A stretch of 64,000 nucleotides of DNA from assembly GCF_004296405.1 (NCBI RefSeq), contig NZ_PSRR01000009.1:1-64000 (forward strand), read 5' to 3'. The notes beneath the pieces are model-generated. The model saw only the letters and a list, made by a program, of their open reading frames with translations. It had not been told where the DNA came from and did not search any database. Positions 1-8,069 of this stretch are shown piece by piece; position 1 is the stretch's first letter, and each line of letters starts with the position of its first letter. Made by a program: the position numbers and the translations under genes. This DNA is from Bradyrhizobium sp. Leo170. GTDB lineage: Bacteria; Pseudomonadota; Alphaproteobacteria; Rhizobiales; Xanthobacteraceae.

Positions 1-95
1 TGCGGAAGGTTCTGCAAAAGCTGAGAGGCTGAAGCGGTCATGGTAAGTCCGGTGATTGCGAAGATCACCGCTCATAGAGGAGCTTGGACCCCGCC

Positions 96-275
96 ATGAC
101 CGTGACGAAGATTAGGACGGACGTCTCTGCAGTCAAAGAGTTGTTGAGGTCGGACAAGGAGTTCCTGAAGCCGCTGATCCAGGGTGCGGTGCAGGAGATT
201 CTCGAAGCCGAGATGACGGAGACGCTGGGTGCGGAGAAAGGAGAGCGCAGCGACGGACGGCTTGGCTATACGTCC
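96..275 (+). mobile_element. IS256-family transposase, 5' fragment
   Basis: The first 60 or so residues (beginning MTVTKIRTDVSAVKELL) have the N-terminus typical of IS256/Mutator-family transposases of rhizobia, up to the usual GRLGY motif. Homology then stops and the frame closes soon afterwards. The DDE catalytic core is absent, so this is a dead remnant. An AGAGGAG ribosome-binding site lies just before the ATG. Its break at about 268-275 is also where the opposing nitrilase gene loses its 3' end, so insertion and later deletion of this element probably truncated that gene. The rest of the element is not in the window. Confidence 0.8.
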
Positions 276-1374
276 GCAGCTTCATGGCGAGCCTGGTCAA
301 CGCCTTGACGGCGGGCCCCTCCAGTTCCTCGGCGTGCGCTGCCGGATCGGTCAAGCCGGTCAATGACAGCTCGGGAAAGACGACCATGTCGGGCTTGGCA
401 GTCCCGACAAGCTCGCGGGCGCGATGCTCGATGGTCGCCAGATTTGCAGCGACATCGTCGGCTGGCGAAAATTGCACGACCGCCAGCTGCGACAGCTTCC
501 CCTTCGGAATCGGCTGGTAGCCGTAGAGCTTGAAAAAGTCGCCCGGATTCCAGGTGAAACTGTTGGTCATCAGTTCGGGGTAGAGTTCCGGGCGCCGTTT
601 CTCAAACACTTTCTCGCCGAGCACCTCGCGTTTGCGTGACCTGCTCAGATCGATTTCTGCATAAGCGATGCCGTCCCCGGCATCGATCGACGCCGCCACG
701 CGGCCGTCCGGCTCGATGATGCAGCTGCCGCCCGAGAACTGCACGGTGCGCTCCAATCCCCAACGGTTCGCCTCGATCACGTAGCAGGAATTCTCGAATG
801 CCCGGTTGATCCAGTAAGGCGCAGGCGTGCGCTCCTGCAGCCAGTTCGAGATGTGGCAGATCACGTCGGCGCCCGCGACCGCCTCGATGCGTGCGGTTTC
901 GAAAAAGTGCAGGTCCATGCAGACCAGCATTCCGATCCGACCGAGTTCGGTCTTGAAGACCTGATGCGCGACGTCGCCGTTCGCCGCCCATTTGGGCTCG
1001 GCGATATAGGGATGCGATTTGCGATGCCGACCGACGATCCCGTTCGGTCCGATGAGGACGGCTGTATTGTAGTAGAGCTCGGTCGCAGGATCGACCTCGG
1101 GCATCCCGAGCACGATGTAGCAATTATGCTGCTCGCAAATCCGCTGGAAGCGGTCCGTCGACGGGCCCGGAACGGTCTCGACGAACGGCTTGACCTCGTC
1201 GCGATCATACCAGCAGTACCCCGTCGTCCCCATCTCGGGAGTGACGATCAGGCGCGCGCCCTCGGCTGCGGCCTCGGTGCAGAGCTTGATCAGACGCGCG
1301 AGATTGCGCTCCTTCTCGTACATGGTCGGCTCGAATTGAACCGTTGCGGCGCGGTAGCTCGTGGATGTCGTCAT
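133..1374 (-). CDS. Carbon-nitrogen hydrolase (nitrilase superfamily), tandem-domain, 3'-truncated
   Basis: The first nitrilase/amidase domain is complete, with the Glu-Lys-Cys catalytic residues visible: E47 (TPEMG), K119 (HRKSHPY) and C152 (VCMDLHF). From about residue 305 a second CN-hydrolase domain begins (LAVVQFSPAD, then the glutamate motif VVFPELSL) but breaks off after about 60 residues at the junction with the IS256 remnant. The last residues down to the stop at 133 are read from the remnant's antisense strand. The ATG at 1374 gives the proper N-terminus. It is last in the amide/urea-type transporter operon, so a role in cleaving an imported amide, nitrile or carbamoyl compound is likely. 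Domain 1 could still fold; activity is uncertain. Confidence 0.8.
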   Translation of the reverse strand: MTTSTSYRAATVQFEPTMYEKERNLARLIKLCTEAAAEGARLIVTPEMGTTGYCWYDRDEVKPFVETVPGPSTDRFQRICEQHNCYIVLGMPEVDPATELYYNTAVLIGPNGIVGRHRKSHPYIAEPKWAANGDVAHQVFKTELGRIGMLVCMDLHFFETARIEAVAGADVICHISNWLQERTPAPYWINRAFENSCYVIEANRWGLERTVQFSGGSCIIEPDGRVAASIDAGDGIAYAEIDLSRSRKREVLGEKVFEKRRPELYPELMTNSFTWNPGDFFKLYGYQPIPKGKLSQLAVVQFSPADDVAANLATIEHRARELVGTAKPDMVVFPELSLTGLTDPAAHAEELEGPAVKALTRLAMKLRTYSQAVRRCALLSPHPASPSSRLRESPAPHPGSAASGTPCPTSTTL

Positions 1375-1396
1375 TGATGTACTCCGGAAGGCGCCG

Positions 1397-2095
1397 TCAG
1401 ACGGCCATGTGCTCGTGAACGAGCGTGTCGGTGAGAGTGGAGATCGGGCCAGACGCAACGATCTGCCCCTTCTCGAGCATCGCGAAACCGTGGGACGCGA
1501 AGCGAACGAATTCGATGTTCTGCTCGACGAGGACGACGGTCAGCCCCATCTCGCGATTGAGCCGAACAATGATGCGCTCGATATCCTCGACGATCGACGG
1601 CTGGATGCCCTCATTCGGCTCGTCGAGCAGCAACACCTTCGGGTCGGCCGCGAGCGCGCGTGCGATCGCGAGCTGCTGCTGCTGTCCGCCGGACAGCAAG
1701 CCGCCTGGCCGATCGAGATTCTCGGTGAGGTAAGGAAACAGCTCTCCGATGAAATCCGGCAAAACGCGCTTGCCATCGCGGCGGGCAAAGCAGCCCATCA
1801 GGATGTTTTCCCGGATCGTGAAGTCGGCGATGATCTCGCGCCCCTGCGGCACGTATGCGATCCCGGCGGCAGCCCTCAAATGCGTCGGCTTGGCCGACAG
1901 ATCCTCGCCATTGAGGACGATGCGCCCGTCGGCGTGATCCGTGAGCGCCATGATCGTTTTCAGGAGTGTCGTCTTGCCGGTCCCGTTCCGGCCCACGACG
2001 CTCGTCACCTGCCCTGCCGGAACTGTGAGCGACAAACCGTGAAGGACGTGGCTGCGGCCGTAAAAGCTGTCGATACTGGAGAGCTGGAGCGTCAC
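1397..2095 (-). CDS. urtE: Urea/amide-type ABC transporter ATP-binding protein UrtE
   Basis: This is a LivF/UrtE-class ATPase of about 232 residues. Walker A is at about 35-42 (GRNGTGKT), the signature is LLSGGQQQ and Walker B is LLLDEPNEGI, whose NEGIQP run is typical of UrtE. I chose the GTG at 2095 because the original urtD stop overlaps it (GTGA), the usual coupling in urt operons; the open frame upstream belongs to the urtD remnant. It should power uptake with UrtB and UrtC, but its usual partner ATPase UrtD is destroyed here, so the transporter would need a UrtE homodimer or an ATPase from elsewhere. Confidence 0.85.
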   Translation of the reverse strand: MTLQLSSIDSFYGRSHVLHGLSLTVPAGQVTSVVGRNGTGKTTLLKTIMALTDHADGRIVLNGEDLSAKPTHLRAAAGIAYVPQGREIIADFTIRENILMGCFARRDGKRVLPDFIGELFPYLTENLDRPGGLLSGGQQQQLAIARALAADPKVLLLDEPNEGIQPSIVEDIERIIVRLNREMGLTVVLVEQNIEFVRFASHGFAMLEKGQIVASGPISTLTDTLVHEHMAV

Positions 2096-2385
2096 GACAA
2101 CCCCTTTGACCCGAGATAGGCTGCGCGGACCTTCGGGTTCGCCTCGATTCTCCGAGATCCCGCCCTCGGCCAGGACGCGGCCGAGATGGAGAACCGTGAT
2201 CCGCTGCGCAATCTCGCGCACGAAGCCCATATCGTGCTCGACCACGAGCATCGTGTGCTGCCCTTTCATGCCGTTGATGATCTCTGCGGTTCTCCGTCAT
2301 CGACGGTGAGCGAGACGTTGTCGACTGCCTTGAAGCCGCCGAAGTTCACGCCGAGCCCGTCGATCGTGATCGCGACCGCCGACAT
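2092..2385 (-). pseudogene. urtD: urtD remnant with internal deletion and frameshift
   Basis: The 5' end encodes a normal ATPase N-terminus (VNFGGFKAVDNVSLTVDDGE) from the ATG at 2385, then jumps directly into the C-terminal H-loop region in another frame (LVVEHDMGFVREIAQRI). Walker A, the signature and Walker B are all missing, about 160 residues judged by the family. A second frame change follows before the C-terminus, since AEGGISEN and EANPKVRAAYLGSK lie in different frames. The first frame ends at 2266. The gene lies 2 bases after urtC and overlaps urtE, so its operon position is intact. It cannot produce a working ATPase. Confidence 0.85.
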
Positions 2386-2387
2386 TC

Positions 2388-3545
2388 TCAAGCCTCCTTG
2401 GTTTCGGTGACGGCCGCGCTGGACATCGGGACATGAGCAACACGCGGCTTGTCACGCCCGACCGAAGCAAACCGCCCGATCTGGTCATGCAAGAGCCCAG
2501 CGAGGCCCCGAGGAAGGAACAGGACGGTCAGCACGAAGACCAGTCCTATGATCGCTTTCCAGGCTCCGACCAGCGCCTCCGTTTCGCTGATGCCGGCCTC
2601 CATCATGTTGATCAGAATCGCTCCAACGCACGCGCCCAGGATGGAAGCGCGGCCGCCGACGGCCGCCCAGACCACCATCGTCACGGAGAAGGCAAGATCC
2701 ATGAAGGTCGGCGAGGCAAACTGCGCGACGATCACATAGAGCATGCCCGCCACGCCCGAGATCGCCGCCGCCACGCAAAAGAAGAACGTCTGGTAGAGCG
2801 AGACGTCGAAACCGAGATAGCGAACGCGCCGCTGGTCGTCCCGTGCCGCCTGCAACACCAGACCGGCCCGGGTCTCGACGATCAGGCGCGTCGCCACCAG
2901 GGTCAGGGTCAAGATACCCGCGGCCAGCCAGTACGTGCCCTTGCTGTAAGGATCGAACTCGAAGCCGAAGATCTCGAGCGAGGCGAGGTCCGTCAGCCCG
3001 TTGAATCCACCCGTGACCGGCTGCGCATCGACCAGCACGAGGCGAACGAGCAGCACCAGGGCCAGCGTGATGATCGAGACAAACGGCCCTTCGATCCGCT
3101 TGCGAAATACAATGATGCCCAGCAAAGCCGCCACGATCACCGGCAGCGCAATTCCCATGACGAGACCGACGCTCTGGTGCTGGAACGGCAGCCAGAGAAA
3201 TGATGCCTTGTTGATGCAACACAGGTCGGTCGGCGCACCCGGCTCGGCATTCCAGAGCATGAAGTCCGGCACCGGCTTGTCCGCACCCTGTTGCAGGCTG
3301 GTTGGGCTCGCCAGTTTCAGCGACATGGCGAGCATGTAGGCGCCGAGCCCGAAGAAAAGCCCCTGCCCGAGATTGAGGATACCCGCGTAGCCCCAGGACA
3401 GCGCGATCGCGATGCCGAGCATGCCATAGACGAGAAACTTGGCGATCCGGTTCAGCCCAAATTCGTCGACGAACAGCGGCACCGCAAAGATTGCGACGAT
3501 GAACAGCGCGTAAGCGCAAAGTGTCAGCCTGCGATCGAGAGTCAT
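2388..3545 (-). CDS. urtC: Urea/amide-type ABC transporter permease UrtC
   Basis: A 385-residue inner-membrane permease of the LivM/UrtC class. It opens with a hydrophobic helix, and the NLGQGLFFGLGAYMLAMSL stretch near residue 60 is the conserved early loop of the family. The AARDDQRRVRYLGFDV segment near 230 is the cytoplasmic coupling loop to the ATPases. About ten membrane segments can be recognised, followed by a short polar tail. It ends 2 bases before the urtD remnant and starts 5 bases after urtB, so the genes are co-transcribed. It forms the translocation pore together with UrtB. Confidence 0.85.
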   Translation of the reverse strand: MTLDRRLTLCAYALFIVAIFAVPLFVDEFGLNRIAKFLVYGMLGIAIALSWGYAGILNLGQGLFFGLGAYMLAMSLKLASPTSLQQGADKPVPDFMLWNAEPGAPTDLCCINKASFLWLPFQHQSVGLVMGIALPVIVAALLGIIVFRKRIEGPFVSIITLALVLLVRLVLVDAQPVTGGFNGLTDLASLEIFGFEFDPYSKGTYWLAAGILTLTLVATRLIVETRAGLVLQAARDDQRRVRYLGFDVSLYQTFFFCVAAAISGVAGMLYVIVAQFASPTFMDLAFSVTMVVWAAVGGRASILGACVGAILINMMEAGISETEALVGAWKAIIGLVFVLTVLFLPRGLAGLLHDQIGRFASVGRDKPRVAHVPMSSAAVTETKEA

Positions 3546-3550
3546 GGAGC

Positions 3551-4444
3551 TCAGCGACGTTTGAACGAGAACAGCCCTTCGGGCTTCAAGACGATGACGA
3601 GAATCACGGCCGCGAAGATCACGGCGCGCGCCAGGATGTCGTTGGTCGCGACTGCGACGAGCGCATTGGTTTCTCCCAGAAGTCCGGATGCCATGATGGT
3701 ACCGATCAGGCTACCGAGGCCGCCGGTGACTACAACCATGAAGCCGTCGACCACCATGCTCGAACCGAGATCAGGCGAGACCCCCTTGAAGCCTGACATC
3801 ATGACGCCGGCAACACCGGCTAGTCCCGAGCCATAAGCGAAGGTGAGCGCATTGACCTTCCTGACGTCGATACCGCAAGCGGCCGCCATTTTCGGGTTGC
3901 GAATGATCGCGCGGACCTTCATTCCGAGCGACGTCCAGTACATGATGAACCAGGTCAGCGCGGTGAGCACCACGGTCACGAGCACGATGAAGCCACGGTA
4001 GGCATTGAGTTCGACGCCGGCGATGTTGACCACCCCCTGAAGTTCGGCAGGCACGGCGACATTCTGCAGGCCAGTTCCCAGGCCAGCGATGTGGATTCCC
4101 AGGAATGTCAAGCCGAACTCGAGCCGGATCGCCTGCTGAATCAGCATGGAGACTCCCCACGTCGCGAGCAGGGTGTCGAGAAGCCGCCCGTAGAGACGGC
4201 TCACCACCAGACGTTCGATGATCCAGCCAAGGGCTGCAGCGGCGAGAAAGGCCAGTGGTAAGGCCACATAGAAGCTCGTCTTCAGCCATATCCCCGAGAG
4301 CACCGCCACGTAGGCCCCTGCCATCACGATCTCGCCATGCGCCATGTTGATGACGCCCATGGCACCGTAGGTGATCGCAAGGCCGAGTGCGACCAGCAGC
4401 AGAATCGAGCTCAAGCTGAGGCCGATGAAAAGAACGTCAATCAT
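3551..4444 (-). CDS. urtB: Urea/amide-type ABC transporter permease UrtB
   Basis: A permease of the LivH/UrtB class, about 297 residues long. GLAITYGAMGVINMAHGE near the N-terminus is the family hallmark, and AIIRNPKMAAACGIDVRKVN is the coupling-helix region. Hydrophobic helices fill the rest, and the end (LVIVLKPEGLFSFKRR) is typical. I prefer the ATG at 4444 (MIDVLFIGLSLSSI) because it begins directly with the first helix; an upstream in-frame ATG at 4480 would add 12 residues. It lies between urtA and urtC on the same strand. Confidence 0.85.
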   Translation of the reverse strand: MIDVLFIGLSLSSILLLVALGLAITYGAMGVINMAHGEIVMAGAYVAVLSGIWLKTSFYVALPLAFLAAAALGWIIERLVVSRLYGRLLDTLLATWGVSMLIQQAIRLEFGLTFLGIHIAGLGTGLQNVAVPAELQGVVNIAGVELNAYRGFIVLVTVVLTALTWFIMYWTSLGMKVRAIIRNPKMAAACGIDVRKVNALTFAYGSGLAGVAGVMMSGFKGVSPDLGSSMVVDGFMVVVTGGLGSLIGTIMASGLLGETNALVAVATNDILARAVIFAAVILVIVLKPEGLFSFKRR

Positions 4445-4522
4445 GAAGCGTACCGCAAATCCAGCGCCTGTCGCTGTCATAGCCCGTGAGGCGAAGATCG
4501 TCTCACGGGCTGAGTGATGAGC

Positions 4523-5773
4523 TCAGATCTTCAGCTTCGCCGTATCGAGGCCCTTCGAGGTGCAGAAGAGGTTGGATTCGGTTTCGCCATAGGCGAAATA
4601 CGGAAGCGGCTTGATCGGGTGCGGATAGGCATCGACCACCTTGCTCTGGCCGTCCGCCTGCCACTGACCGATGCGCGGCGTCAGCCAGCAATGCAGATTG
4701 TCGGCGTCGATCGTCACCTTACCGCCGGGCGCCTCGTAGCTCTGACCTGCGATGCCGGTCCGGATCCCCTCTGCGCCGAGATCCTTGCTCTTCTCCACCG
4801 CCTGCTTCCACAGGAAGACCTGGAAATAGGCGGCCTCCAGCGAATGATAAGTGACCTGCTTAGGATCGTTGACGAATTTACGGAAGCGCTCGATGAAGCT
4901 CTTGTTCCCTGGCATGTCGAGCGACATGAAATATGGGAACGAGGTATAGCTACCGGCCGCGTAATCCGCGCCCATGGCGGCGATCTCGATTTCCGACGTC
5001 ACAGTTGCGCAAATCGGGATGTCGGCCTGCGAGATGCCCTGGTTCTTGAACTCTCGATAGAATGCGATGATGGAGTCACCGACGACATTGGACAAGACGA
5101 CATCGGCGCCCGACTCCTTGATCTTCTTCACCATGACCGCCCACTCGGAATGGCCGAGCTCGAGATACTCGTCGGCCACCCATTGGGCGCCAGCGGCCTC
5201 GATCAGCTTCTTGGAAACTTTCGCCATCTCGCGTGGGTAAATGTAGTTCGAACCAACGATGAAGAACTTCTTCTTTCCGAGAGTCTTCACGATCCAGGGA
5301 ATATAGTTCGCGAGCTGATGGTTCGGCACGGCGCCGGAGTAAATCACGTTGCGCGAGCACTCGAACCCTTCGTAGTGGGTTTGATAGAACAGCATCGCAC
5401 CGCGCTTCTCGAAGATCGGCAGTACAGCCTTGCGGCTCGCGGAGGTGTGGCAGCCAAAGACGGTCATGATCTTGTCCTTGACGATCAGCTTGGAGGCCTT
5501 CTCCGAGAATGTCTTCGGATCGGACGCCCCATCCTCAACGACGACCTCGACGGGACGGCCCAGGATGCCGCCCGTGGCATTGATTTCGGCGACGGCCATC
5601 GACACGCCATTGGCGAGCAGCTTCTCCGCCACTGCCAGATTTCCCGTCTGCGAGTAGAGCGCGCCGACCTTGATCGGCTCGGCCGCAAAAGCACGGCTCA
5701 CAATGTGTGGTGCGGCGAGGCTGGCTGAACCCAGCGTGGCTGCTTTCAGAAGGTGACGACGACTTACGTTCAT
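4523..5773 (-). CDS. urtA: Periplasmic amide/urea-type solute-binding protein (UrtA/AmiC fold)
   Basis: A type-I periplasmic binding protein of 416 residues. The N-terminus (MNVSRRHLLKAATLGSASL) is a twin-arginine signal peptide ending near AFA-AEP. The mature part begins IKVGALYSQTGNLAVAEK and carries the UrtA/AmiC-type motifs GCHTSASRKAVLPIFE, YEGFECSRNVIYSGAVPNHQ and VGSNYIYPREM. The ATG at 5773 is preceded by GGGGAAG. It is the first transporter gene after a leader containing a terminator. The ligand is probably a short amide, urea or related compound; the AmiC-like regulator upstream shares the fold and points the same way. Fmd-type formamide or short-chain amide binding is an alternative. 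Confidence 0.82.
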   Translation of the reverse strand: MNVSRRHLLKAATLGSASLAAPHIVSRAFAAEPIKVGALYSQTGNLAVAEKLLANGVSMAVAEINATGGILGRPVEVVVEDGASDPKTFSEKASKLIVKDKIMTVFGCHTSASRKAVLPIFEKRGAMLFYQTHYEGFECSRNVIYSGAVPNHQLANYIPWIVKTLGKKKFFIVGSNYIYPREMAKVSKKLIEAAGAQWVADEYLELGHSEWAVMVKKIKESGADVVLSNVVGDSIIAFYREFKNQGISQADIPICATVTSEIEIAAMGADYAAGSYTSFPYFMSLDMPGNKSFIERFRKFVNDPKQVTYHSLEAAYFQVFLWKQAVEKSKDLGAEGIRTGIAGQSYEAPGGKVTIDADNLHCWLTPRIGQWQADGQSKVVDAYPHPIKPLPYFAYGETESNLFCTSKGLDTAKLKI

Positions 5774-6115
5774 AGAACTTCCCCTGTTTCCAAAAGTCGA
5801 TGAAAGCGGAAAAACATCCATCTCCCTTCGTCCGGCGCCGGCAAATTCAAGCCAACACCTGCCGAGCTCAAGGCGAGCGCCATCGGTCGAACAACATGTC
5901 GACTTGACGATCATCCCGAAATGAATGGGCTGACGGCCTTGTCAGCAGGCAACAAAAAACCCGCACTCTCCTCTGTTCAGAGGATTGAGCGGGCTCCATC
6001 GCCGCAGTGTCGCGTGTGCTACACGCCACACACCTAGAACATGGCCTCAATGGTTGAGGGGATGCGCCAGGAACATCTGTTTCAGATGTCGGAAAATACA
6101 AGCATCGTTTTTTAT
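5774..6115 (-). promoter_or_regulatory. Leader between amiR and urtA with several RNA hairpins
   Basis: This 342-base non-coding stretch separates the ANTAR antiterminator gene from its probable target operon. Read on the minus strand it forms a 7-bp perfect hairpin (6089-6073, loop AAA), a small CTCAA/TTGAG hairpin near 6048, a GCGTGT/ACACGC hairpin near 6020, the terminator described separately, and a 6-bp hairpin with loop AAGGCC (5946-5929). AmiR/NasR-class proteins prevent termination by binding leader hairpins, and the arrangement fits this. The AAGGCC loop matches the A1/G4 hexaloop rule but lies after the terminator, so I do not assign the exact AmiR target. Confidence 0.55.
5954..5993 (-). 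terminator. Intrinsic terminator in the urt leader
   Basis: On the minus strand a CCCGC/GCGGG outer stem encloses an inner CCTCT/AGAGG stem and runs straight into six uridines. It lies about 180 bases upstream of urtA and downstream of amiR. It would stop transcription entering from amiCR unless antiterminated, which is the expected job of the ANTAR protein encoded just upstream. Confidence 0.75.
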
Positions 6116-6706
6116 CTAACGCAAGAGGATTTCGGAATTGATGACTGAATTTGCAATCTCGTCGATCGGAAGACGCTGCGCCATCGCCTCTTGGCGCAGC
6201 TTTGCGTAGGCGTCCTGCTCGTTCAAATTGTTCGCCGCCATCAGGATCGCCTTTGCGCGCGCAATTTTCTGATCGCCCAGAACCTTCCTCTTGTACTTGC
6301 GCGCCTCTTTCAAGAGACGTTGCCGTTGCAGCCAGAGATTGCGGGCGATCGCAAGATTCGTGAGCACCCCAAACGGCTTGATCGGACGCTCGATCACCGA
6401 CAATGCGCCGCTCTCAAGCACCATCTGCAGCATCGACGGATTCTCATAGCTCACAATGGCAAGGATGGTCGGCGGCGGATTCGGCATCGACTTCAGCAGT
6501 TGCCCGATCTCCTCGCGAGCCTCGTCTTCCATCGAGAGAAAGACCACGTCGCATTCCTTGGGCACGGACGAAGGTACCGGCCACAGCAGGTTCGCCATGC
6601 AACCGATACGGCGCAGATGCTCGACAAGCCGTTCGCCGTCGGCGTCGAATGGGTGGATCACGGCAACGTCGAGGTCACGAAGATCCTTGAGAAGAGCGAC
6701 GGACAT
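6116..6706 (-). CDS. amiR: AmiR-like ANTAR-domain transcription antiterminator
   Basis: About 196 residues. The N-terminal half is a receiver-like fold without the usual phosphorylatable Asp cluster. It continues through a coiled region (LWLQRQRLLKEARKYKRK) into a C-terminal ANTAR domain (KIARAKAILMAANNLNEQDAYAKLRQEAM). The layout and length match Pseudomonas AmiR, which binds RNA and is held inactive by AmiC. I take the ATG at 6706 by alignment with AmiR; an in-frame ATG at 6739 overlaps amiC. It follows amiC directly and precedes the terminator-bearing leader of the transporter operon, which it probably controls. Confidence 0.85.
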   Translation of the reverse strand: MSVALLKDLRDLDVAVIHPFDADGERLVEHLRRIGCMANLLWPVPSSVPKECDVVFLSMEDEAREEIGQLLKSMPNPPPTILAIVSYENPSMLQMVLESGALSVIERPIKPFGVLTNLAIARNLWLQRQRLLKEARKYKRKVLGDQKIARAKAILMAANNLNEQDAYAKLRQEAMAQRLPIDEIANSVINSEILLR

Positions 6707-6720
6707 GGATTTGGCCTCGC

Positions 6721-7869
6721 TCAGTAGGACAATGCCCATGCACTTCCCGGTTCATGCTTGAAGCGGACCTCCAGCATGAACGGGTCGGGTGGCACCCTCA
6801 CTCCGGCATCATGCACGACGCGGTAATTTCCAGTGGCATCAACGCGCGCAACGCGCGGCCACAGATGCGTGTGGTTGGTGTTGGCATCGATCCGGACCGG
6901 TCCCTGCGGCGCGTCATACTCCACTTCCCAGAGCGACCGCAGCAGCTCTTCGAGATGGTCGCTGCGGCTCCGCTCCAGTGCTGCCGCGAAGAGGTGAACC
7001 GAGAAGTAAGCAGCTTCGGCGGGCGCCGTCATCGGCCAGTCCTTCCCTACCCGCTTATGGTAGGCATCAACGAACGCGCTGGCGGCCGGCGTATCGATGG
7101 TCTGAAAGAATGGCGCGGCTGTGACATGGCCTTCAGCAACATCGGGCCGCATCAGAACGACATCAGCTTCGCTGGTCGATTGACTGGCGATCGGAAGCTG
7201 GCGGCCGTCAAACCCGGCGTCTTTGAAGGCAGTATAGAATGGCACGATGCCTGCGCCGACAATCGTAGAGTAAATAACATCGGGCTTCATCGTGCGGACC
7301 CTGTCGAGGATCTTTGCGATGTGGCCATCGGTCAAGCTGAGCGGCACATACATTTCGTCGACAGCATGACCACCGGCCCCCGCGAAGAGATCCGCAATGA
7401 TCCTGTTCGACTCATAGGGATAGACATAGTTAGATCCCACCAGAAACACGCGGCCTCCGTAGTTCTTCGTGAGATAGTCGACCAGCTGAACTGAGTTCTG
7501 ATTTGGAGCTGCACCGGTAAAGATGCAGTGGCGCGAATACTCGAAGCCCTCGTAGAGCGTCGGATAGAACATCAACGCGCCTCGCGCCTCGACGACCGGC
7601 AACATCGCCTTGCGGGTACTCGACATATGCCCGCCGAAGATCACGCGCACACGGTCCTCATCCAGGAGCTTCACCGTCAGCTCGCGATATCGAGATGGCG
7701 TGGAGGCCGGATCGTAGGCTACGGGCTCAATGGGACGTCCGCATACGCCGCCAGCCGCGTTGATTTCTTCGATCGCGAGAAGCGTAGCCGCTCGCTGCGT
7801 GCGCTCGATCGCTCCGGTCACTCCGGTCTCGGAAAACAAGATACCGACGCGCCAAGTCTCTGAATCCAT
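6721..7869 (-). CDS. amiC: AmiC-like amide-sensing negative regulator
   Basis: A 382-residue protein with the same fold as the UrtA-like binding protein but no signal peptide (it starts MDSETWRVGILFSETG), so it is cytoplasmic, as AmiC is. Shared motifs include FGGHMSSTRKAMLPVVE, YEGFEYSRHCIFTGAAPNQ and VGSNYVYPYES. In the Pseudomonas system AmiC sequesters AmiR until an amide binds. It lies immediately upstream of amiR, consistent with co-expression as a sensor-antiterminator pair. It resembles the neighbouring UrtA-like protein clearly, suggesting an ancestral duplication and the same ligand class. Confidence 0.85.
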   Translation of the reverse strand: MDSETWRVGILFSETGVTGAIERTQRAATLLAIEEINAAGGVCGRPIEPVAYDPASTPSRYRELTVKLLDEDRVRVIFGGHMSSTRKAMLPVVEARGALMFYPTLYEGFEYSRHCIFTGAAPNQNSVQLVDYLTKNYGGRVFLVGSNYVYPYESNRIIADLFAGAGGHAVDEMYVPLSLTDGHIAKILDRVRTMKPDVIYSTIVGAGIVPFYTAFKDAGFDGRQLPIASQSTSEADVVLMRPDVAEGHVTAAPFFQTIDTPAASAFVDAYHKRVGKDWPMTAPAEAAYFSVHLFAAALERSRSDHLEELLRSLWEVEYDAPQGPVRIDANTNHTHLWPRVARVDATGNYRVVHDAGVRVPPDPFMLEVRFKHEPGSAWALSY

Positions 7870-8069
7870 CAGCGTTCACCCAAAAAGAAATGGTCCCCGC
7901 CCCCTTCTACAGAGGCCGAGAACCACACTGTTCGCGTTCAGGGCGACCTCGACCATGCGAGCCGCATACAAAGTATGTCAGAGGTCGGGACTCGTTGCAA
8001 TGCAGCAACCGTAAAAACTTCGGCCATAAACGAACGCGAGTTTCCGCGCGAAATGCGGGGGCGTCCAAT

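Noticed and set aside
5929-5946. Hairpin with loop AAGGCC as the ANTAR hexaloop target
   Set aside because: It fits the A1/G4 rule but lies downstream of the terminator, and no clear second hexaloop precedes it. Kept only as a note.
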